Origin: Shimia sagamensis
Lineage (GTDB): Bacteria > Pseudomonadota > Alphaproteobacteria > Rhodobacterales > Rhodobacteraceae
Assembly: GCF_900182745.1 (NCBI RefSeq)
Contig: NZ_FXTY01000004.1
Location: 124,001-188,000 of the forward strand
Length of the DNA: 64,000 bases
Direction of reading: 5' to 3'
Shown here: piece after piece, positions 1-9,347 of the stretch
Layout of the letters: each line of letters begins with the position of its first letter
How positions within the stretch are numbered: the stretch's first letter is position 1
Program-made: the position numbers and the translations under genes
Notes under the pieces: generated by a model
What the model was told of the DNA's origin: nothing
What the model saw: only the letters and a program-made list of their open reading frames with translations
Database searches by the model: none

Positions 1-1
1 C

Positions 2-844
2 CCGGAACACATGGAGCACTGGGGCACCGAAGAGGCGCTGCACCAAGGCTTTTATGACTTTGTGTCTAATATTCCTTTCTATGGCCTCGCGGTGTGCTGC
101 ACCGATGATCCGGATGTGCAGACATTGGTTGGCAAGATCACTGACCGGCGCGTGGTGACCTTTGGATTTAATGCCCAGGCTGATGTGCGCGCTGTGAACC
201 TGTCCTACAAAGCGGGAGTCGCGCATTTTGATATTCAGTTTCAGGCTGAGGATGCGGTGATTGAAGGCTGCACATTGCCAATGCCGGGGGATCACAACGT
301 CTCCAACGCGTTGTCTGCTGTGGCGATTTCACGGCATCTGGGCATGAAACTTGAGGAAATTCGCGCGGGCCTCGCAGCCTTTGGCGGGGTGAACCGGCGT
401 TTCACCAAAGTTGGCGAAGTTATGGGCGGCGTGCCTGTGATTGATGATTACGGCCACCACCCGGTCGAAATTGCCGCTGTACTGAAAGCCGCGCGTCAGG
501 CGTTGGGAGACAGCGGTGGGCGGGTGATTGCTGTGCATCAGCCGCACCGATACTCGCGTCTGCATTCACTGTTTGAGGATTTTTGCACCTGCTTCAACGA
601 GGCGGATGTTGTTGGCATTGCCGATGTCTTCGCGGCTGGAGAAACGCCCATTGAGGGAGCAGGGAGGGATGATCTGATTAAAGGGTTGGTCGCCCACGGG
701 CACCGGCACGCGAAAGCGATCTCAGAAGAGGCGGACCTTGTGGCGCTTGTAAGAGAGACAGCCAAGCCGGGTGACATTGTTGTATGCCTTGGTGCCGGTT
801 CGATCAGCGCGTGGGCCAATGCTTTGCCGGGCCATCTTGGCTAA
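2..844 (+). CDS. murC: UDP-N-acetylmuramate--L-alanine ligase, 3' part (starts outside window)
   Basis: MurC adds L-Ala to UDP-MurNAc in the cytoplasm, the first amino-acid step of peptidoglycan precursor synthesis. The frame is open to the left edge and reads PEHMEHW, the Mur ligase central-domain segment that follows the nucleotide-binding part, so the true start and the P-loop are upstream of the window. About 280 residues are present. Visible are the [11 protein letters not shown] segment (about residues 97-107 of the visible part), the YGHHPVEI motif of the C-terminal ligase domain and [10 protein letters not shown], all typical of MurC rather than MurD/E/F. It heads the dcw block seen here and is followed after 63 bases by a DUF2484 gene. 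Confidence 0.96.
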   Translation, partial: PEHMEHWGTEEALHQGFYDFVSNIPFYGLAVCCTDDPDVQTLVGKITDRRVVTFGFNAQADVRAVNLSYKAGVAHFDIQFQAEDAVIEGCTLPMPGDHNVSNALSAVAISRHLGMKLEEIRAGLAAFGGVNRRFTKVGEVMGGVPVIDDYGHHPVEIAAVLKAARQALGDSGGRVIAVHQPHRYSRLHSLFEDFCTCFNEADVVGIADVFAAGETPIEGAGRDDLIKGLVAHGHRHAKAISEEADLVALVRETAKPGDIVVCLGAGSISAWANALPGHLG

Positions 845-907
845 ATCCTTGTCAAATGCGCCGCGCACGGTAGGCTGCGCGCGACTGATCTAGCCGGGAT
901 ATGTGAC

Positions 908-1177
908 GTGAGCCTTTCTTTGATCCTTGCCTGCTTTTGGGTGTTGGCGTCAGCCGTGGTGGCGGCTTTCCCGATGCGCCGACAATACGTGCCGGGGGTG
1001 GCTTTGTTGATCGCGGCCCCGGTACTCATAGGCGTGATTTTTTATGAACATGGCGTGCTCTTGGGCTTTGCAGCCCTGTTTGGCTTTGTGTCCATGTTCC
1101 GGCGCCCGCTTCTTTACTTTAGCCGCAAAGCGCTTGGCCTGCCTGTAGAGCGCCATGAGCCGGATGGCGATGCATGA
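908..1177 (+). CDS. DUF2484 family small membrane protein (first copy)
   Basis: An 89-residue hydrophobic protein with a GTG start. It has two to three predicted membrane segments (about residues 3-20, 29-46 and 48-63) and a basic, hydrophilic C-terminus. It matches the pattern of DUF2484, a Rhodobacterales family that I recall between murC and murB. It overlaps the next gene by 4 bases (ATGA), so the two are probably translationally coupled. The function is unknown; the position in the dcw cluster suggests a role in envelope or division, but this is only context. The family name is recalled from length, topology and position, not from a search. Confidence 0.75.
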   Translation: MSLSLILACFWVLASAVVAAFPMRRQYVPGVALLIAAPVLIGVIFYEHGVLLGFAALFGFVSMFRRPLLYFSRKALGLPVERHEPDGDA

Positions 1178-1440
1178 CTATTTCGATCACAGCAGCCTTT
1201 GTCTGGCTTATCGTAGCCAACCTGCGTGCGATGTTTCCATCCAAGGATCATCACTGGAAGTTTGCCTATGGGATGATCGCGATTGGCATTCCGATCTTGA
1301 TTGGTGTCGCGATCCAGAACAGTATCTGGTTGGCGCTGGTGCTGTTGTGCATGGGCGCGTGGATCATGCGATGGCCGGTGGTTTATCTGTGGCGCTGGAT
1401 CAAACGTGTGACCGGGATGGAGACCCCAAGTGATCCTTGA
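1174..1440 (+). CDS. DUF2484 family small membrane protein (second copy)
   Basis: An 88-residue hydrophobic protein starting at the ATGA overlap with the preceding gene. Topology resembles the first copy: an N-terminal helix, a central pair of helices (about residues 29-63), and a motif of the form FPxxxxxWKFAYGM near residues 21-34 that parallels FPMRRQYVPGVAL in the first protein. The middle W-x-RWPVVYL also parallels MFRRPLLYF. This suggests a tandem duplication with later divergence. It overlaps the next ORF by 11 bases, extending the coupled string. The function is unknown. Confidence 0.72.
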   Translation: MTISITAAFVWLIVANLRAMFPSKDHHWKFAYGMIAIGIPILIGVAIQNSIWLALVLLCMGAWIMRWPVVYLWRWIKRVTGMETPSDP

Positions 1441-1744
1441 TTTTACCCTCGCCCTGAACGCGCTGATCTGGTTTGCGACGATGATTCTGCCGCTTTATGG
1501 TCTGATTACCGGCTATAAGCGGCGCCGTGATCTGATGATGCGAGCGAGCTTGCTGATTGTCTGTTTAATTGTGGCCTTGCTGACGTTGGAGGTTACGCTC
1601 GATGTCGTGGCAATCCCTGGTCATGAAGAAGAACTTTCCGTCCTCCAGGGCTATCGCCAGTGGCTCTTCCTTGGGGCGTCCGGCAGCTTGGCGCTGGGGT
1701 GGGCACTGTTTGTCATGGGCAAAGCTCTGCGCGGGCGTAAGTAA
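1430..1744 (+). CDS. Hypothetical small membrane protein in the murC-murB interval
   Basis: A 104-residue protein starting at a GTG inside the end of the preceding gene (11-base overlap). Three hydrophobic segments are visible (about residues 5-26, 38-58 and 78-97), with a KRRRD cluster after the first and a KxxRGRK C-terminus, giving a likely cytoplasmic tail. I do not recognise a named family. It completes a run of three overlapping small membrane genes between murC and murB, so co-expression with the wall genes is likely. No catalytic motif is visible. Confidence 0.65.
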   Translation: MILDFTLALNALIWFATMILPLYGLITGYKRRRDLMMRASLLIVCLIVALLTLEVTLDVVAIPGHEEELSVLQGYRQWLFLGASGSLALGWALFVMGKALRGRK

Positions 1745-1821
1745 CCAAGCGCAAGCTCTTGCTGTGTGACTCGCGCTTCGGTATCGGTGCGCAATAGGCA
1801 TTTTGATTTCAAGGATATCTC

Positions 1822-2748
1822 ATGACCACATTGCCCACGCCGCGCGGAAAGCTGACTGAAGGCAAGGAGCTCTCGGGCCTGACGTGGCTGCGTGTGGGGG
1901 GACCGGCGGACTACTTGTTCCAACCGGCGGATGTGGAAGATTTGGCCGCGTTCCTAAAAGCCCTACCGGACGATGTGGCCGTGTTCCCAATGGGTGTTGG
2001 TTCCAACCTGATTGTGCGCGATGGCGGCTTGCGCGCTGTGGTGATCCGCATGGGGCGCGGGTTTAATCATATAGAGATTGAAGGCAATCAAGTGCGGGCC
2101 GGTGTGGCGGCGCTGGATGCGCATGTCGCGCGCAAGGCGGCGCAGGCGGGTGTGGATTTGACCTTCCTGCGGACGATCCCTGGCGCCATTGGGGGCGCAG
2201 TGCGCATGAACGCTGGCTGCTATGGCAGCTACACGGCGGATGTATTTGTCGCAGCCACGATAGTGACGCGGACAGGGGACATTGTGACACTCACAGCCGA
2301 AGATTTGAACTTCCAGTATCGTCAGACCGATCTGCCTGAAGGCTGGGTGATCGTTGAAGCGGTTTTGGAAGGCCCATCTTGTGATCCGGAAGCACTGGTG
2401 CAGCGCATGGACGATCAGCTTGCTAAGCGTGACGCATCGCAACCGACCAAAGATCGCAGCGCTGGCAGCACGTTTCGCAATCCGGCGGGATTTTCCTCCA
2501 CCGGGCAGGCGGACGACGTGCATGATCTCAAGGCTTGGAAAGTCATTGATGATGCGGGGATGCGTGGTGCGCGCGTTGGGGGCGCGCAGATGAGCGAGAT
2601 GCACTCCAACTTCATGATCAACACCGGTGACGCAACTGCCGCAGATTTGGAAAATCTTGGCGAGGAAGTCCGAAAAAGGGTTTTCCAAAACAGCGGAATA
2701 GACCTACAGTGGGAAATCATGCGCGTCGGGGAACCGGCGGCGGATTGA
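1822..2748 (+). CDS. murB: UDP-N-acetylenolpyruvoylglucosamine reductase
   Basis: MurB is the FAD- and NADPH-dependent reductase that makes UDP-MurNAc, upstream of MurC in the pathway. The 308-residue protein has the FAD-binding stretch ([11 protein letters not shown] near residue 20, [11 protein letters not shown] near residue 56), the [17 protein letters not shown] segment (about 118-134), the GSTFRNP motif whose Ser is the usual catalytic proton donor (about residue 215), and the terminal EIMRVG. The ATG at 1822 follows a purine-rich AAGGAT. Length and domain content are normal for the family. Confidence 0.97.
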   Translation: MTTLPTPRGKLTEGKELSGLTWLRVGGPADYLFQPADVEDLAAFLKALPDDVAVFPMGVGSNLIVRDGGLRAVVIRMGRGFNHIEIEGNQVRAGVAALDAHVARKAAQAGVDLTFLRTIPGAIGGAVRMNAGCYGSYTADVFVAATIVTRTGDIVTLTAEDLNFQYRQTDLPEGWVIVEAVLEGPSCDPEALVQRMDDQLAKRDASQPTKDRSAGSTFRNPAGFSSTGQADDVHDLKAWKVIDDAGMRGARVGGAQMSEMHSNFMINTGDATAADLENLGEEVRKRVFQNSGIDLQWEIMRVGEPAAD

Positions 2749-2766
2749 TGCCTCAGTTTGGGCCCT

Positions 2767-2781
2767 TTAAGCGGTCATTAA
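2767..2781. promoter_or_regulatory. CtrA-type box upstream of ddl-ftsQ-ftsA
   Basis: The sequence is TTAA (2767-2770), seven bases, TTAA (2778-2781), followed by CC. It fits the full CtrA consensus TTAA-N7-TTAA exactly. It sits 19 bases after the murB stop and about 207 bases before the ddl GTG, so it would control an internal promoter of the dcw cluster. In Caulobacter CtrA acts at the ftsQA and ftsZ promoters; the role here is inferred from that. Confidence 0.6.
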
Positions 2782-2809
2782 CCAAGAGCTGAGAAGACTA
2801 ATAAAACAA

Positions 2810-2997
2810 GGGCGCAAAGCCCGAACTTAGGGTCCAAGACCCAATTGAGCGCAGGGCCATGTGCCCACCCCGAGCAGGCATTCTGTGCCTGATGTATAAA
2901 AGCACAGCCCAACGTGGCTGTGATAAAAGAGTCCAAAAGGGCTTGTATAAGAACAGGGCCAAAAATGGCCCGGGACATTGAGGCACAGTGGGACTGT
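2810..2997. repeat. Run of short inverted repeats between murB and ddl
   Basis: This 188-base stretch is almost filled by consecutive small perfect stem-loops: gggc/gccc 2810-2822, gggtc/gaccc 2830-2842, gggc/gccc 2854-2866, ctgtgc/gcacag 2883-2907, cacagcc/ggctgtg 2903-2922 (sharing bases with the previous one), gggcc/ggccc 2956-2971 and acagt/actgt 2985-2997. The last covers the ddl start codon. No protein frame makes sense here. The region lies between a CtrA box and ddl, so it would be a structured leader. The sequences of the stems differ, so it is not a simple copy-number repeat. Confidence 0.55.
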
Positions 2998-3908
2998 CAG
3001 AGCAGGCAACCCCCAAGGTGGCAGTATTGATGGGTGGCCCCTCCGCAGAACGAGAGGTGTCACTGTCGTCAGGGCGTGAATGCGCCGCTGCCCTACGGGA
3101 CGCAGGATTGGACGTGGTTGAGGTCGATGCAGGCCCCGATCTGGTTGCGCGTTTGCAAGAGATCAAACCGGATGTTGTGTTCAACGCTCTGCATGGACGC
3201 TGGGGCGAAGATGGCTGTGTGCAAGGCCTGCTCGAATGGCTGCGTATTCCGTACACGCATTCTGGCGTGCTGGCCTCTGCATTGGCGATGGACAAGCAGC
3301 GCTCCAAAGATGTGTTCAAGCGGGCGGGCTTGCCTGTGGTTGAAAGCGTGCTTGCCGACAAAGGGGAAGTGTCCAAGCGCCATGTTATGGCGCCGCCTTA
3401 TGTGGTCAAACCCAACAACGAAGGCAGCTCGGTTGGCATCTACATTGTCAACGAAGGCGCCAACACCCCACCGCAACTTGCGGAAACCATGCCGGATGAA
3501 GTGATGGTGGAAACCTTCGCGCCAGGCCGCGAGATGACGACCACAGTAATGGGCAACCGCGCGCTTGGTGTGACCGACATCATCACCGACGGTTGGTATG
3601 ATTATGAGGCCAAATATGCCGAGGGCGGCTCGCGTCACGAGATGCCCGCCAATATTCCCCAAGAAATTACCGATGCCTGTCTGGACTATGCCGTGCGGGC
3701 ACACGACGCGCTTGGCTGTCGGGGTGTCTCTCGCACCGATTTTCGCTGGGATGAAAGCCGCGGGCTCGACGGGTTGATCATTTTGGAGGTCAACACCCAG
3801 CCGGGTATGACGCCGACCTCGCTCAGCCCGGAGCAGGCCGCACATTATGACATGTCGTTCGCAGACTTCTGCGTCTGGATGGTGGAGGACGCCTCATGCG
3901 ATCGCTGA
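2988..3908 (+). CDS. ddl: D-alanine--D-alanine ligase
   Basis: Ddl joins two D-Ala residues with ATP for the peptidoglycan pentapeptide. The 306-residue protein has the N-terminal [19 protein letters not shown] glycine/serine loop (about residues 10-28), the ATP-grasp stretch [15 protein letters not shown] (about 139-153), FRWDE and the [10 protein letters not shown] metal/substrate motif (about 266-275). I keep the GTG start at 2988, preceded by TGAGG five bases upstream; the stem-loop at 2985-2997 covers this start codon. It overlaps ftsQ by 13 bases. Confidence 0.96.
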   Translation: MGLSEQATPKVAVLMGGPSAEREVSLSSGRECAAALRDAGLDVVEVDAGPDLVARLQEIKPDVVFNALHGRWGEDGCVQGLLEWLRIPYTHSGVLASALAMDKQRSKDVFKRAGLPVVESVLADKGEVSKRHVMAPPYVVKPNNEGSSVGIYIVNEGANTPPQLAETMPDEVMVETFAPGREMTTTVMGNRALGVTDIITDGWYDYEAKYAEGGSRHEMPANIPQEITDACLDYAVRAHDALGCRGVSRTDFRWDESRGLDGLIILEVNTQPGMTPTSLSPEQAAHYDMSFADFCVWMVEDASCDR

Positions 3909-4774
3909 CGTCTGGCCGCCGCGACAACGCGCCCTCCCGTTGGGGGTATCGTTTTGAGCGGCTGATGTTGACGCCGCTGTTCCGTCTGTTCCTGCGGGTG
4001 GTGGTGCCATTTGCCGTTGTGGCGGGTAGCACAGCGATTTGGTTGTCTGATGAGGGGCGGCGCGAAAGCCTGAACCTTGCGGTGAGTGATCTCCGTCGTG
4101 AAATCGCAACTCGCCCAGAGTTTATGGTGTCTGCCATGACCGTGGATGGCGCCTCACAAGGCACGTCTGAGGACATTCGTGAAATCTTGTCTCTGAGCTT
4201 CCCAGCCAGTTCGTTTGATCTCGACCTGCCGGCGATCCGTGAACGGGTCGAAGAGTTGCCAGCGATTGCCAGTGCGGCGGTACGGGTGCGACCCGGCGGA
4301 ATTTTGCAGCTTAACATTGCGGAGCGCACGCCTGTTGTGGTGTGGCGCACCCACGAGGGGCTTACCCTTGTTGATCCGGAAGGTCATGTAACTGGTCCCG
4401 CCATTTCGCGTGTCGCGTATCCGCAGATGCCATTGATTGCCGGCGAGGGTGCTGAGCTGCATGTGCCGGAAGCATTGCGTTTGTTCTCTGCGGCAGCTCC
4501 GTTGAACTCACGTGTGATCGGACTCGTCCGTGTCGGTGAAAGGCGCTGGGATTTGGTGTTGGATCGCGGGCAGCGGATCAAGCTGCCTGAGCAGGGAGCC
4601 GTTGAGGCGCTGGACCGCGTGGTCGCGCTCAACAATGCCGAAGAGCTTTTGGAACGTGATGTAAAAGTGGTCGATATGCGTTTGGCACATCGGCCCACAG
4701 TACAACTAACAGAACAGGCCGTAGACGCCTGGTGGCAAGCAAGCCAGATGACGACAGGGACAGTGGGACAATGA
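3896..4774 (+). CDS. ftsQ: Cell division protein FtsQ
   Basis: FtsQ is a bitopic inner-membrane protein of the divisome that connects FtsBL and FtsW/FtsI with early components. The 292-residue protein has a basic cytoplasmic N-terminus, one membrane segment (about residues 33-52), a POTRA domain (about 78-148) and the FtsQ beta domain containing the R-x-PVVVWR stretch and LVDPEGHV. The ATG lies within the end of ddl (13-base overlap) and its stop overlaps the ftsA start (ATGA), so ddl-ftsQ-ftsA form one translation-coupled block. Confidence 0.95.
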   Translation: MRSLTSGRRDNAPSRWGYRFERLMLTPLFRLFLRVVVPFAVVAGSTAIWLSDEGRRESLNLAVSDLRREIATRPEFMVSAMTVDGASQGTSEDIREILSLSFPASSFDLDLPAIRERVEELPAIASAAVRVRPGGILQLNIAERTPVVVWRTHEGLTLVDPEGHVTGPAISRVAYPQMPLIAGEGAELHVPEALRLFSAAAPLNSRVIGLVRVGERRWDLVLDRGQRIKLPEQGAVEALDRVVALNNAEELLERDVKVVDMRLAHRPTVQLTEQAVDAWWQASQMTTGTVGQ

Positions 4775-6105
4775 CAGAGCTTTATCAGAGCCAGCGCGCC
4801 ATGCGTGCAATGCGCAAAGCAGCGATGCAGCGTGGTGTGATTGCGGTGTTGGATGTGGGGACGTCCAAGATTGCCTGTCTGGTGTTGCGCTTTGACGGCA
4901 CTGACCGTTTGGCCAGTGTTGAAGGCATAGGTTCCATGGCAGGCCAATCCGGCTATCGTGTGATTGGCGCCAACACCATCATGTCCCGCGGTGTGAAGTT
5001 TGGCGAAATTGACACCATGCAGGAAACCGAACGGGCCATCCGAACAGTGGTGCAGGCGGCACAGAAGATGGCGAAGATCCGTGTGGATCACGTAATTGCC
5101 TGTTTCTCTGGTGCGGAACCGCGCTCCTATGGTTTGGACGGGCAAATTGATCTCGAAGGTCACACGGTTGACGATCAGGACGTGGCCCGTGTGCTGGCGG
5201 CTTGTGATGTGCCGGACTACGGGGCAGACCGCGAAGTGCTGCACGCACAACCGGTGAACTTTGCGCTGGACCACCGTTCCGGCTTGGGTGACCCACGCGG
5301 TCAAGTAGGGCAGACGCTGACAACCGACATGCATCTGCTGACGGTGGATAAGGCTGCGGTACAGAACCTTGTGCATTGTATCCGACGCTGTGATCTGGAA
5401 CTCGCTGGGATTGCCTCCTCGGCTTATGTGTCCGGCATGTCCGCGTTGGTGGAAGACGAGCAAGAACTGGGCGCGGCCTGTATTGACATGGGCGGTGGGG
5501 CCACCAGCCTGTCAATCTTCATGAAGAAACACATGATCTTTGCTGACACCGTGCGTATGGGCGGGGATCATGTGACTGGCGACATTTCCATGGGGCTGCA
5601 GGTGCCGACCTCTACAGCCGAGCGCATCAAGACGTTCTACGGCGGCGTTGTGGCCACCGGCATGGATGATCGCGACATGATCGAGTTGTCCGGAGATACT
5701 GGCGATTGGGAGCATGATCGCCGCACCGTGAGCCGTGCCGAGCTGATTGGCATCATGCGTCCCCGTGTCGAAGAGATCCTCGAAGAAGTGCGAGCGCGTC
5801 TGGATGCGGCTGGCTTTGAGCATCTTCCAAGTCAGCAGATTGTGCTGACCGGTGGTGGCAGTCAAATTCCGGGTCTGGATGGGCTTGCGACAAAGATCCT
5901 GGGGCAGCAGGTGCGCCTTGGCCGCCCGATGCGGGTGCATGGGTTGCCGCAAGCGGCCACAGGGCCTGGCTTTGCAGCAACCGTGGGCATGTGCCTCTTC
6001 GCAACACATCCGCAGGACGAATGGTGGGACTTCGATCTGCCGGTGGATCGTTACAACACGCGGCCGTTTGGTAAAGCGGTCCGCTGGTTCAAAGAGAATT
6101 GGTGA
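4771..6105 (+). CDS. ftsA: Cell division protein FtsA
   Basis: FtsA is the actin-like ATPase that anchors FtsZ to the membrane and recruits later division proteins. I chose the ATG at 4771 (444 residues), which overlaps the ftsQ stop as ATGA and has a purine-rich sequence ahead; an upstream in-frame GTG at 4732 would reach back into ftsQ by 43 bases. Visible are the phosphate-1 loop VLDVGTSKIACLV (about residues 25-37), IDMGGGATSLSIF (phosphate-2) and VLTGGGSQIPGL (adenosine motif), plus the C-terminal amphipathic stretch RWFKENW for membrane binding. Confidence 0.96.
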   Translation: MTELYQSQRAMRAMRKAAMQRGVIAVLDVGTSKIACLVLRFDGTDRLASVEGIGSMAGQSGYRVIGANTIMSRGVKFGEIDTMQETERAIRTVVQAAQKMAKIRVDHVIACFSGAEPRSYGLDGQIDLEGHTVDDQDVARVLAACDVPDYGADREVLHAQPVNFALDHRSGLGDPRGQVGQTLTTDMHLLTVDKAAVQNLVHCIRRCDLELAGIASSAYVSGMSALVEDEQELGAACIDMGGGATSLSIFMKKHMIFADTVRMGGDHVTGDISMGLQVPTSTAERIKTFYGGVVATGMDDRDMIELSGDTGDWEHDRRTVSRAELIGIMRPRVEEILEEVRARLDAAGFEHLPSQQIVLTGGGSQIPGLDGLATKILGQQVRLGRPMRVHGLPQAATGPGFAATVGMCLFATHPQDEWWDFDLPVDRYNTRPFGKAVRWFKENW

Positions 6106-6144
6106 GAAAGGGGACGCAGTCGCGTTTTTGGGGGTGACCTCTGA

Positions 6145-6159
6145 TTAAGCCTTGGTTAA
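6145..6159. promoter_or_regulatory. CtrA-type box upstream of ftsZ
   Basis: TTAA (6145-6148), seven bases, TTAA (6156-6159): an exact match to the full CtrA consensus, 305 bases before the ftsZ ATG and 39 bases after the ftsA stop. With the matching box in front of ddl it makes a pair placed at the same two dcw positions that CtrA controls in Caulobacter. Binding has to be shown; the call rests on the motif and its position. Confidence 0.6.
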
Positions 6160-6463
6160 GTTCTGGATAACCGCGATCAAAACGCGGGTCCGGAGCGCCG
6201 AGCAGTGGTCTCCAAACATAAACATAGCAAACTCCTGCGGTGCATTTGTGCCCTGGGTGGTTGTGTAGTGTTGTGTGACACTTGTCTTGCCCCGCAAAAT
6301 ATGGCGGTTTCGGCAAGATGCCGCTAGTTTTTACATTTTTACCCCATATTTTGTGGCGAAATGCGCTTTTTGGGATGACGATTCTGCAAACCCTGTTTAA
6401 TAATGGAGCTGAGTAGGCAGAAAATAGCCCGCTGTGGCGGGTAAACAACAGGCGGACAGTTCT
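6160..6463 (+). promoter_or_regulatory. ftsZ upstream region with several stem-loops
   Basis: The 358-base ftsA-ftsZ gap holds no convincing gene. After the CtrA box it has small inverted repeats ccgcg/cgcgg (6171-6187), agtgt/acact (6267-6282), cggca/tgccg (6311-6323) and cccgc/gcggg (6428-6441). The last ends 22 bases before the chosen ftsZ ATG, just ahead of the AGGCGG ribosome-binding site. An A/T-rich part at about 6330-6365 is the most promoter-like stretch, but I cannot assign -35/-10 boxes with confidence. A long ftsZ leader is therefore likely. Confidence 0.4.
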
Positions 6464-8107
6464 ATGACATTGAATCTGACGATGCCCGACGAGGGTGATC
6501 TGAAGCCCCGCATCACCGTATTTGGTGTTGGCGGAGCAGGCGGCAACGCGGTCAACAACATGATCGACAAAGAGCTTGAAGGCGTGGAGTTCGTGGTAGC
6601 GAACACCGATGCGCAAGCGCTTCAGCAGAGCAAATCTGAAAGCCGCGTGCAATTGGGCGTGAAGGTCACCGAAGGTCTGGGCGCTGGGGCACGCGCAACC
6701 GTAGGTGCCGCCGCTGCCGAAGAAAGCATCGAGCAGATTGTTGACCACCTCGCAGGCGCACACATGTGCTTCATCACTGCAGGTATGGGCGGAGGCACCG
6801 GCACAGGTGCGGCCCCAATCATCGCGCAGGCAGCGCGTGAACTGGGCGTGCTAACCGTGGGTGTTGTGACCAAGCCATTCCAATTCGAAGGCGCGAAACG
6901 CATGCGTCAGGCTGAGGAGGGCGTGGAACAGCTGCAGAAGATGGTCGACACGCTGATCATCATTCCAAACCAGAACCTGTTCCGTTTGGCCAATGAGAAG
7001 ACAACCTTCACCGAAGCCTTCTCCATGGCAGACGATGTTCTGTATCAGGGCGTTAAAGGTGTGACGGACCTGATGGTACGTCCCGGCTTGATCAACCTCG
7101 ACTTTGCCGACGTGCGTGCCGTCATGGACGAGATGGGCAAAGCGATGATGGGCACTGGCGAAGCTGAAGGCGAAGATCGCGCCATTCAGGCGGCCGAGAA
7201 GGCCATTGCCAACCCGCTGTTGGACGAGATCTCGCTGCGCGGCGCCAAAGGTGTTCTGATCAACATCACCGGTGGTCATGATCTGACCCTGTTCGAACTG
7301 GACGAAGCAGCCAACCGCATTCGCGAAGAAGTTGACGCAGATGCGAACATCATCGTGGGTTCCACCATGGATGAGAACCTTGAAGGTGGCATGCGCGTGT
7401 CGGTTGTCGCAACGGGTATCGATGCGGCTGAGACCAACTCTGCAATGCCTTTGCCGCGTCGCTCCATGCGTGAGCCACTGACTGCGACACCAACCATCGA
7501 AACCGCGCAGCAAACACATGCTGCAGAAGAGGTTGCTGCGGTTGAGACAGCACCAGCAGCGACCGAGCCGTCGCTTTTCCATCAGATGGACGCTCAGCAG
7601 GTTGCTGCTCAGGAACAGATGGAAGACATCTTTGAGGACGAGGCACCAGCGGTTGCAACCGCACCAGTTGCGCCAACTTTTGATGCGGTGTCTGCCGGTG
7701 CGGATGTACCCGCGCCAGCCTATCAGCCAACCCCGGCTCAAGCTGTACAGCCTGAGATGTTCGAAGAGGAGCCGCAAGGCTTTGTTGCTCCTCAGCGTCC
7801 CGCACCAGGCACGCCGACTCCGCAGCTGATGCAGCGCCTGCAAGCCGCTGTTGAAAAAGCGCCCGCCGCTCCGGTTCGCCCGGCTGCTGCACCTGCGCCA
7901 GAGCCACGGGCAGAGGAACGTCCTCGGTTTGGGATCAACTCGCTGATCAACAAGATGACCGGCCATGCGGCAGAGCAGGGCGCGGCGCAAACCGCACAAC
8001 CCGTGCGCCAACAGCCTGCGGTTCAAACCAATGAACCAGCACCGCAAATGGACGAAGATCAGGAACGGATTGAAATTCCCGCCTTCCTGCGGCGCCAAGC
8101 GAACTAA
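6464..8107 (+). CDS. ftsZ: Cell division protein FtsZ
   Basis: FtsZ is the tubulin-like GTPase that forms the division ring. I take the ATG at 6464 (547 residues), preceded by AGGCGG at good spacing; an in-frame GTG at 6434 lies inside a stem-loop and would add ten unconserved residues. The globular domain has [12 protein letters not shown] (about residues 20-31), the signature [12 protein letters not shown] (about 107-118) and the NxDFADV synergy-loop region. A long Ala/Pro/Glu-rich linker (about 330-530), larger than in E. coli, leads to the conserved tail [11 protein letters not shown] that binds FtsA and other partners. Confidence 0.97.
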   Translation: MTLNLTMPDEGDLKPRITVFGVGGAGGNAVNNMIDKELEGVEFVVANTDAQALQQSKSESRVQLGVKVTEGLGAGARATVGAAAAEESIEQIVDHLAGAHMCFITAGMGGGTGTGAAPIIAQAARELGVLTVGVVTKPFQFEGAKRMRQAEEGVEQLQKMVDTLIIIPNQNLFRLANEKTTFTEAFSMADDVLYQGVKGVTDLMVRPGLINLDFADVRAVMDEMGKAMMGTGEAEGEDRAIQAAEKAIANPLLDEISLRGAKGVLINITGGHDLTLFELDEAANRIREEVDADANIIVGSTMDENLEGGMRVSVVATGIDAAETNSAMPLPRRSMREPLTATPTIETAQQTHAAEEVAAVETAPAATEPSLFHQMDAQQVAAQEQMEDIFEDEAPAVATAPVAPTFDAVSAGADVPAPAYQPTPAQAVQPEMFEEEPQGFVAPQRPAPGTPTPQLMQRLQAAVEKAPAAPVRPAAAPAPEPRAEERPRFGINSLINKMTGHAAEQGAAQTAQPVRQQPAVQTNEPAPQMDEDQERIEIPAFLRRQAN

Positions 8108-8130
8108 TTTATTTGTGAAATACTGTGAAG

Positions 8131-8160
8131 AGGCCGCCCAAATGGGCGGCCTTTTTGTTT
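8131..8160 (+). terminator. Rho-independent terminator after ftsZ
   Basis: A perfect 9-bp stem (aggccgccc 8131-8139 with gggcggcct 8144-8152), a 4-base AAAT loop and a following T-rich tract. It lies 24 bases after the ftsZ stop and separates ftsZ from lpxC. Confidence 0.9.
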
Positions 8161-8316
8161 TAAAAAACAGTGGATTGCGCCATTGTGCGCGATGTTTTGC
8201 CGATTTGTTACAGCGATGTTTCATGCCGTTACAAAGCTTTATTTGAGAAGACAGGGCAAAGCCTCTACCTCACTATTGCGGCCAATGGGGTGTGCCGCGT
8301 CACTTTGGGGAAACCA

Positions 8317-9240
8317 GTGCAAGCAACGCTAAAGACACCAGTTCATTTTCAAGGTACCGGCCTTCACACAGGCGCAACGGTGCACCTGACCATACGGCCT
8401 GCGTCCACCGATTATGGCATCTGGTTCAAACGCACTGATGTCCTTATCGGAGATGCGATGATCCCGGCACGCTGGGATGTGGTCGAGCAAACTGCGCTTT
8501 GTACCCGTATCAAAAATGAGGCTGGCGTTTCCGTTTCCACAATTGAACATCTGATGGCGGCGCTGGCTGGCTGTGGTATCCACAATGCGTTGATCGAGAT
8601 TGACGCACCAGAAGTGCCAATTCTGGACGGCAGCTCGGCTGATTTTGTGCACGGTTTTCTGAAGGCGGGTATTGTGCGCCAGGCCGCGCCGGTCTGGGCA
8701 ATCAAAGTGTTGCAGCCGGTGTCTGTGACGCGCGGTGATGCCACTGCTGCGCTATTGCCGGCGGATGAAATGCGCATCGATTTTCACATCGACTTCACCG
8801 ATGAGGCCATTGGTCAGCAGACCAAAGAACTGAACCTTGCCAACGGCAGCTTCATTCGCGAACTGTGCAATAGTCGCACCTTCTGCCGTCAGGCAGATGT
8901 GGAGGCGATGCAGGCCAGTGGTTTGGCGCTTGGCGGCGATCCAGCTGAAAACGCGGTGGTGTTTGATGGTGCGGACGTGCAGGCCAAGGGTGGTCTACGT
9001 CACGCGGATGAACCTGTGCGCCATAAGATGCTGGACGCGATGGGGGATCTTTATCTCGCTGGTGCGCCTCTGTTGGCCCATTACCGCGGTCACCGTGCTG
9101 GTCACTCTTTGACTAACGCCTTGTTGCGCGAGCTTTTCTCCCAACCTGACAACTGGCGTTTGGTAGAATGTGGCGCCTCACAAGCAGCCCGTTTGCCGGG
9201 GGCTGGCGTGCATATGGGCGAGTTTCCTGCCGTCGCATAA
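8317..9240 (+). CDS. lpxC: UDP-3-O-acyl-N-acetylglucosamine deacetylase
   Basis: LpxC is the zinc-dependent, committed step of lipid A synthesis. I chose the GTG at 8317 (307 residues, normal length) with GGGG just upstream, because the family starts with a short lead into the LKTPVHFQGTGLHTG segment; the frame is open farther up to 8170 but that part is not LpxC-like. Zinc ligands and catalytic residues are visible in STIEHLMAALAGCGI (about 74-88), HKMLDAMGDLYL (about 235-246) and GHRAGHS (about 257-263). It has its own region downstream of the ftsZ terminator. Confidence 0.95.
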   Translation: MQATLKTPVHFQGTGLHTGATVHLTIRPASTDYGIWFKRTDVLIGDAMIPARWDVVEQTALCTRIKNEAGVSVSTIEHLMAALAGCGIHNALIEIDAPEVPILDGSSADFVHGFLKAGIVRQAAPVWAIKVLQPVSVTRGDATAALLPADEMRIDFHIDFTDEAIGQQTKELNLANGSFIRELCNSRTFCRQADVEAMQASGLALGGDPAENAVVFDGADVQAKGGLRHADEPVRHKMLDAMGDLYLAGAPLLAHYRGHRAGHSLTNALLRELFSQPDNWRLVECGASQAARLPGAGVHMGEFPAVA

Positions 9241-9347
9241 ATACGGATCGCAACAAATCCGCCCAAAGGCGTTTTGCCCCGCAAATTTCTATGCTAACAG
9301 CGTGTGAAAGCGTGGGGAAATCCCGCAGGGAGCAGAAGGTAGGTACT

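Noticed and set aside
6434-6463. GTG 6434 as the ftsZ start
   Set aside because: It lies in the loop of a hairpin and adds ten residues not seen in FtsZ; ATG 6464 has AGGCGG at normal spacing.
8170-8316. Upstream extension of the lpxC frame
   Set aside because: The 49 extra codons have no LpxC-like sequence and the GTG at 8317 with GGGG upstream gives the family's usual length.
9168-9347. Upstream extension of the bamD frame
   Set aside because: It overlaps lpxC and would place the lipoprotein signal peptide 60 residues inside the protein.
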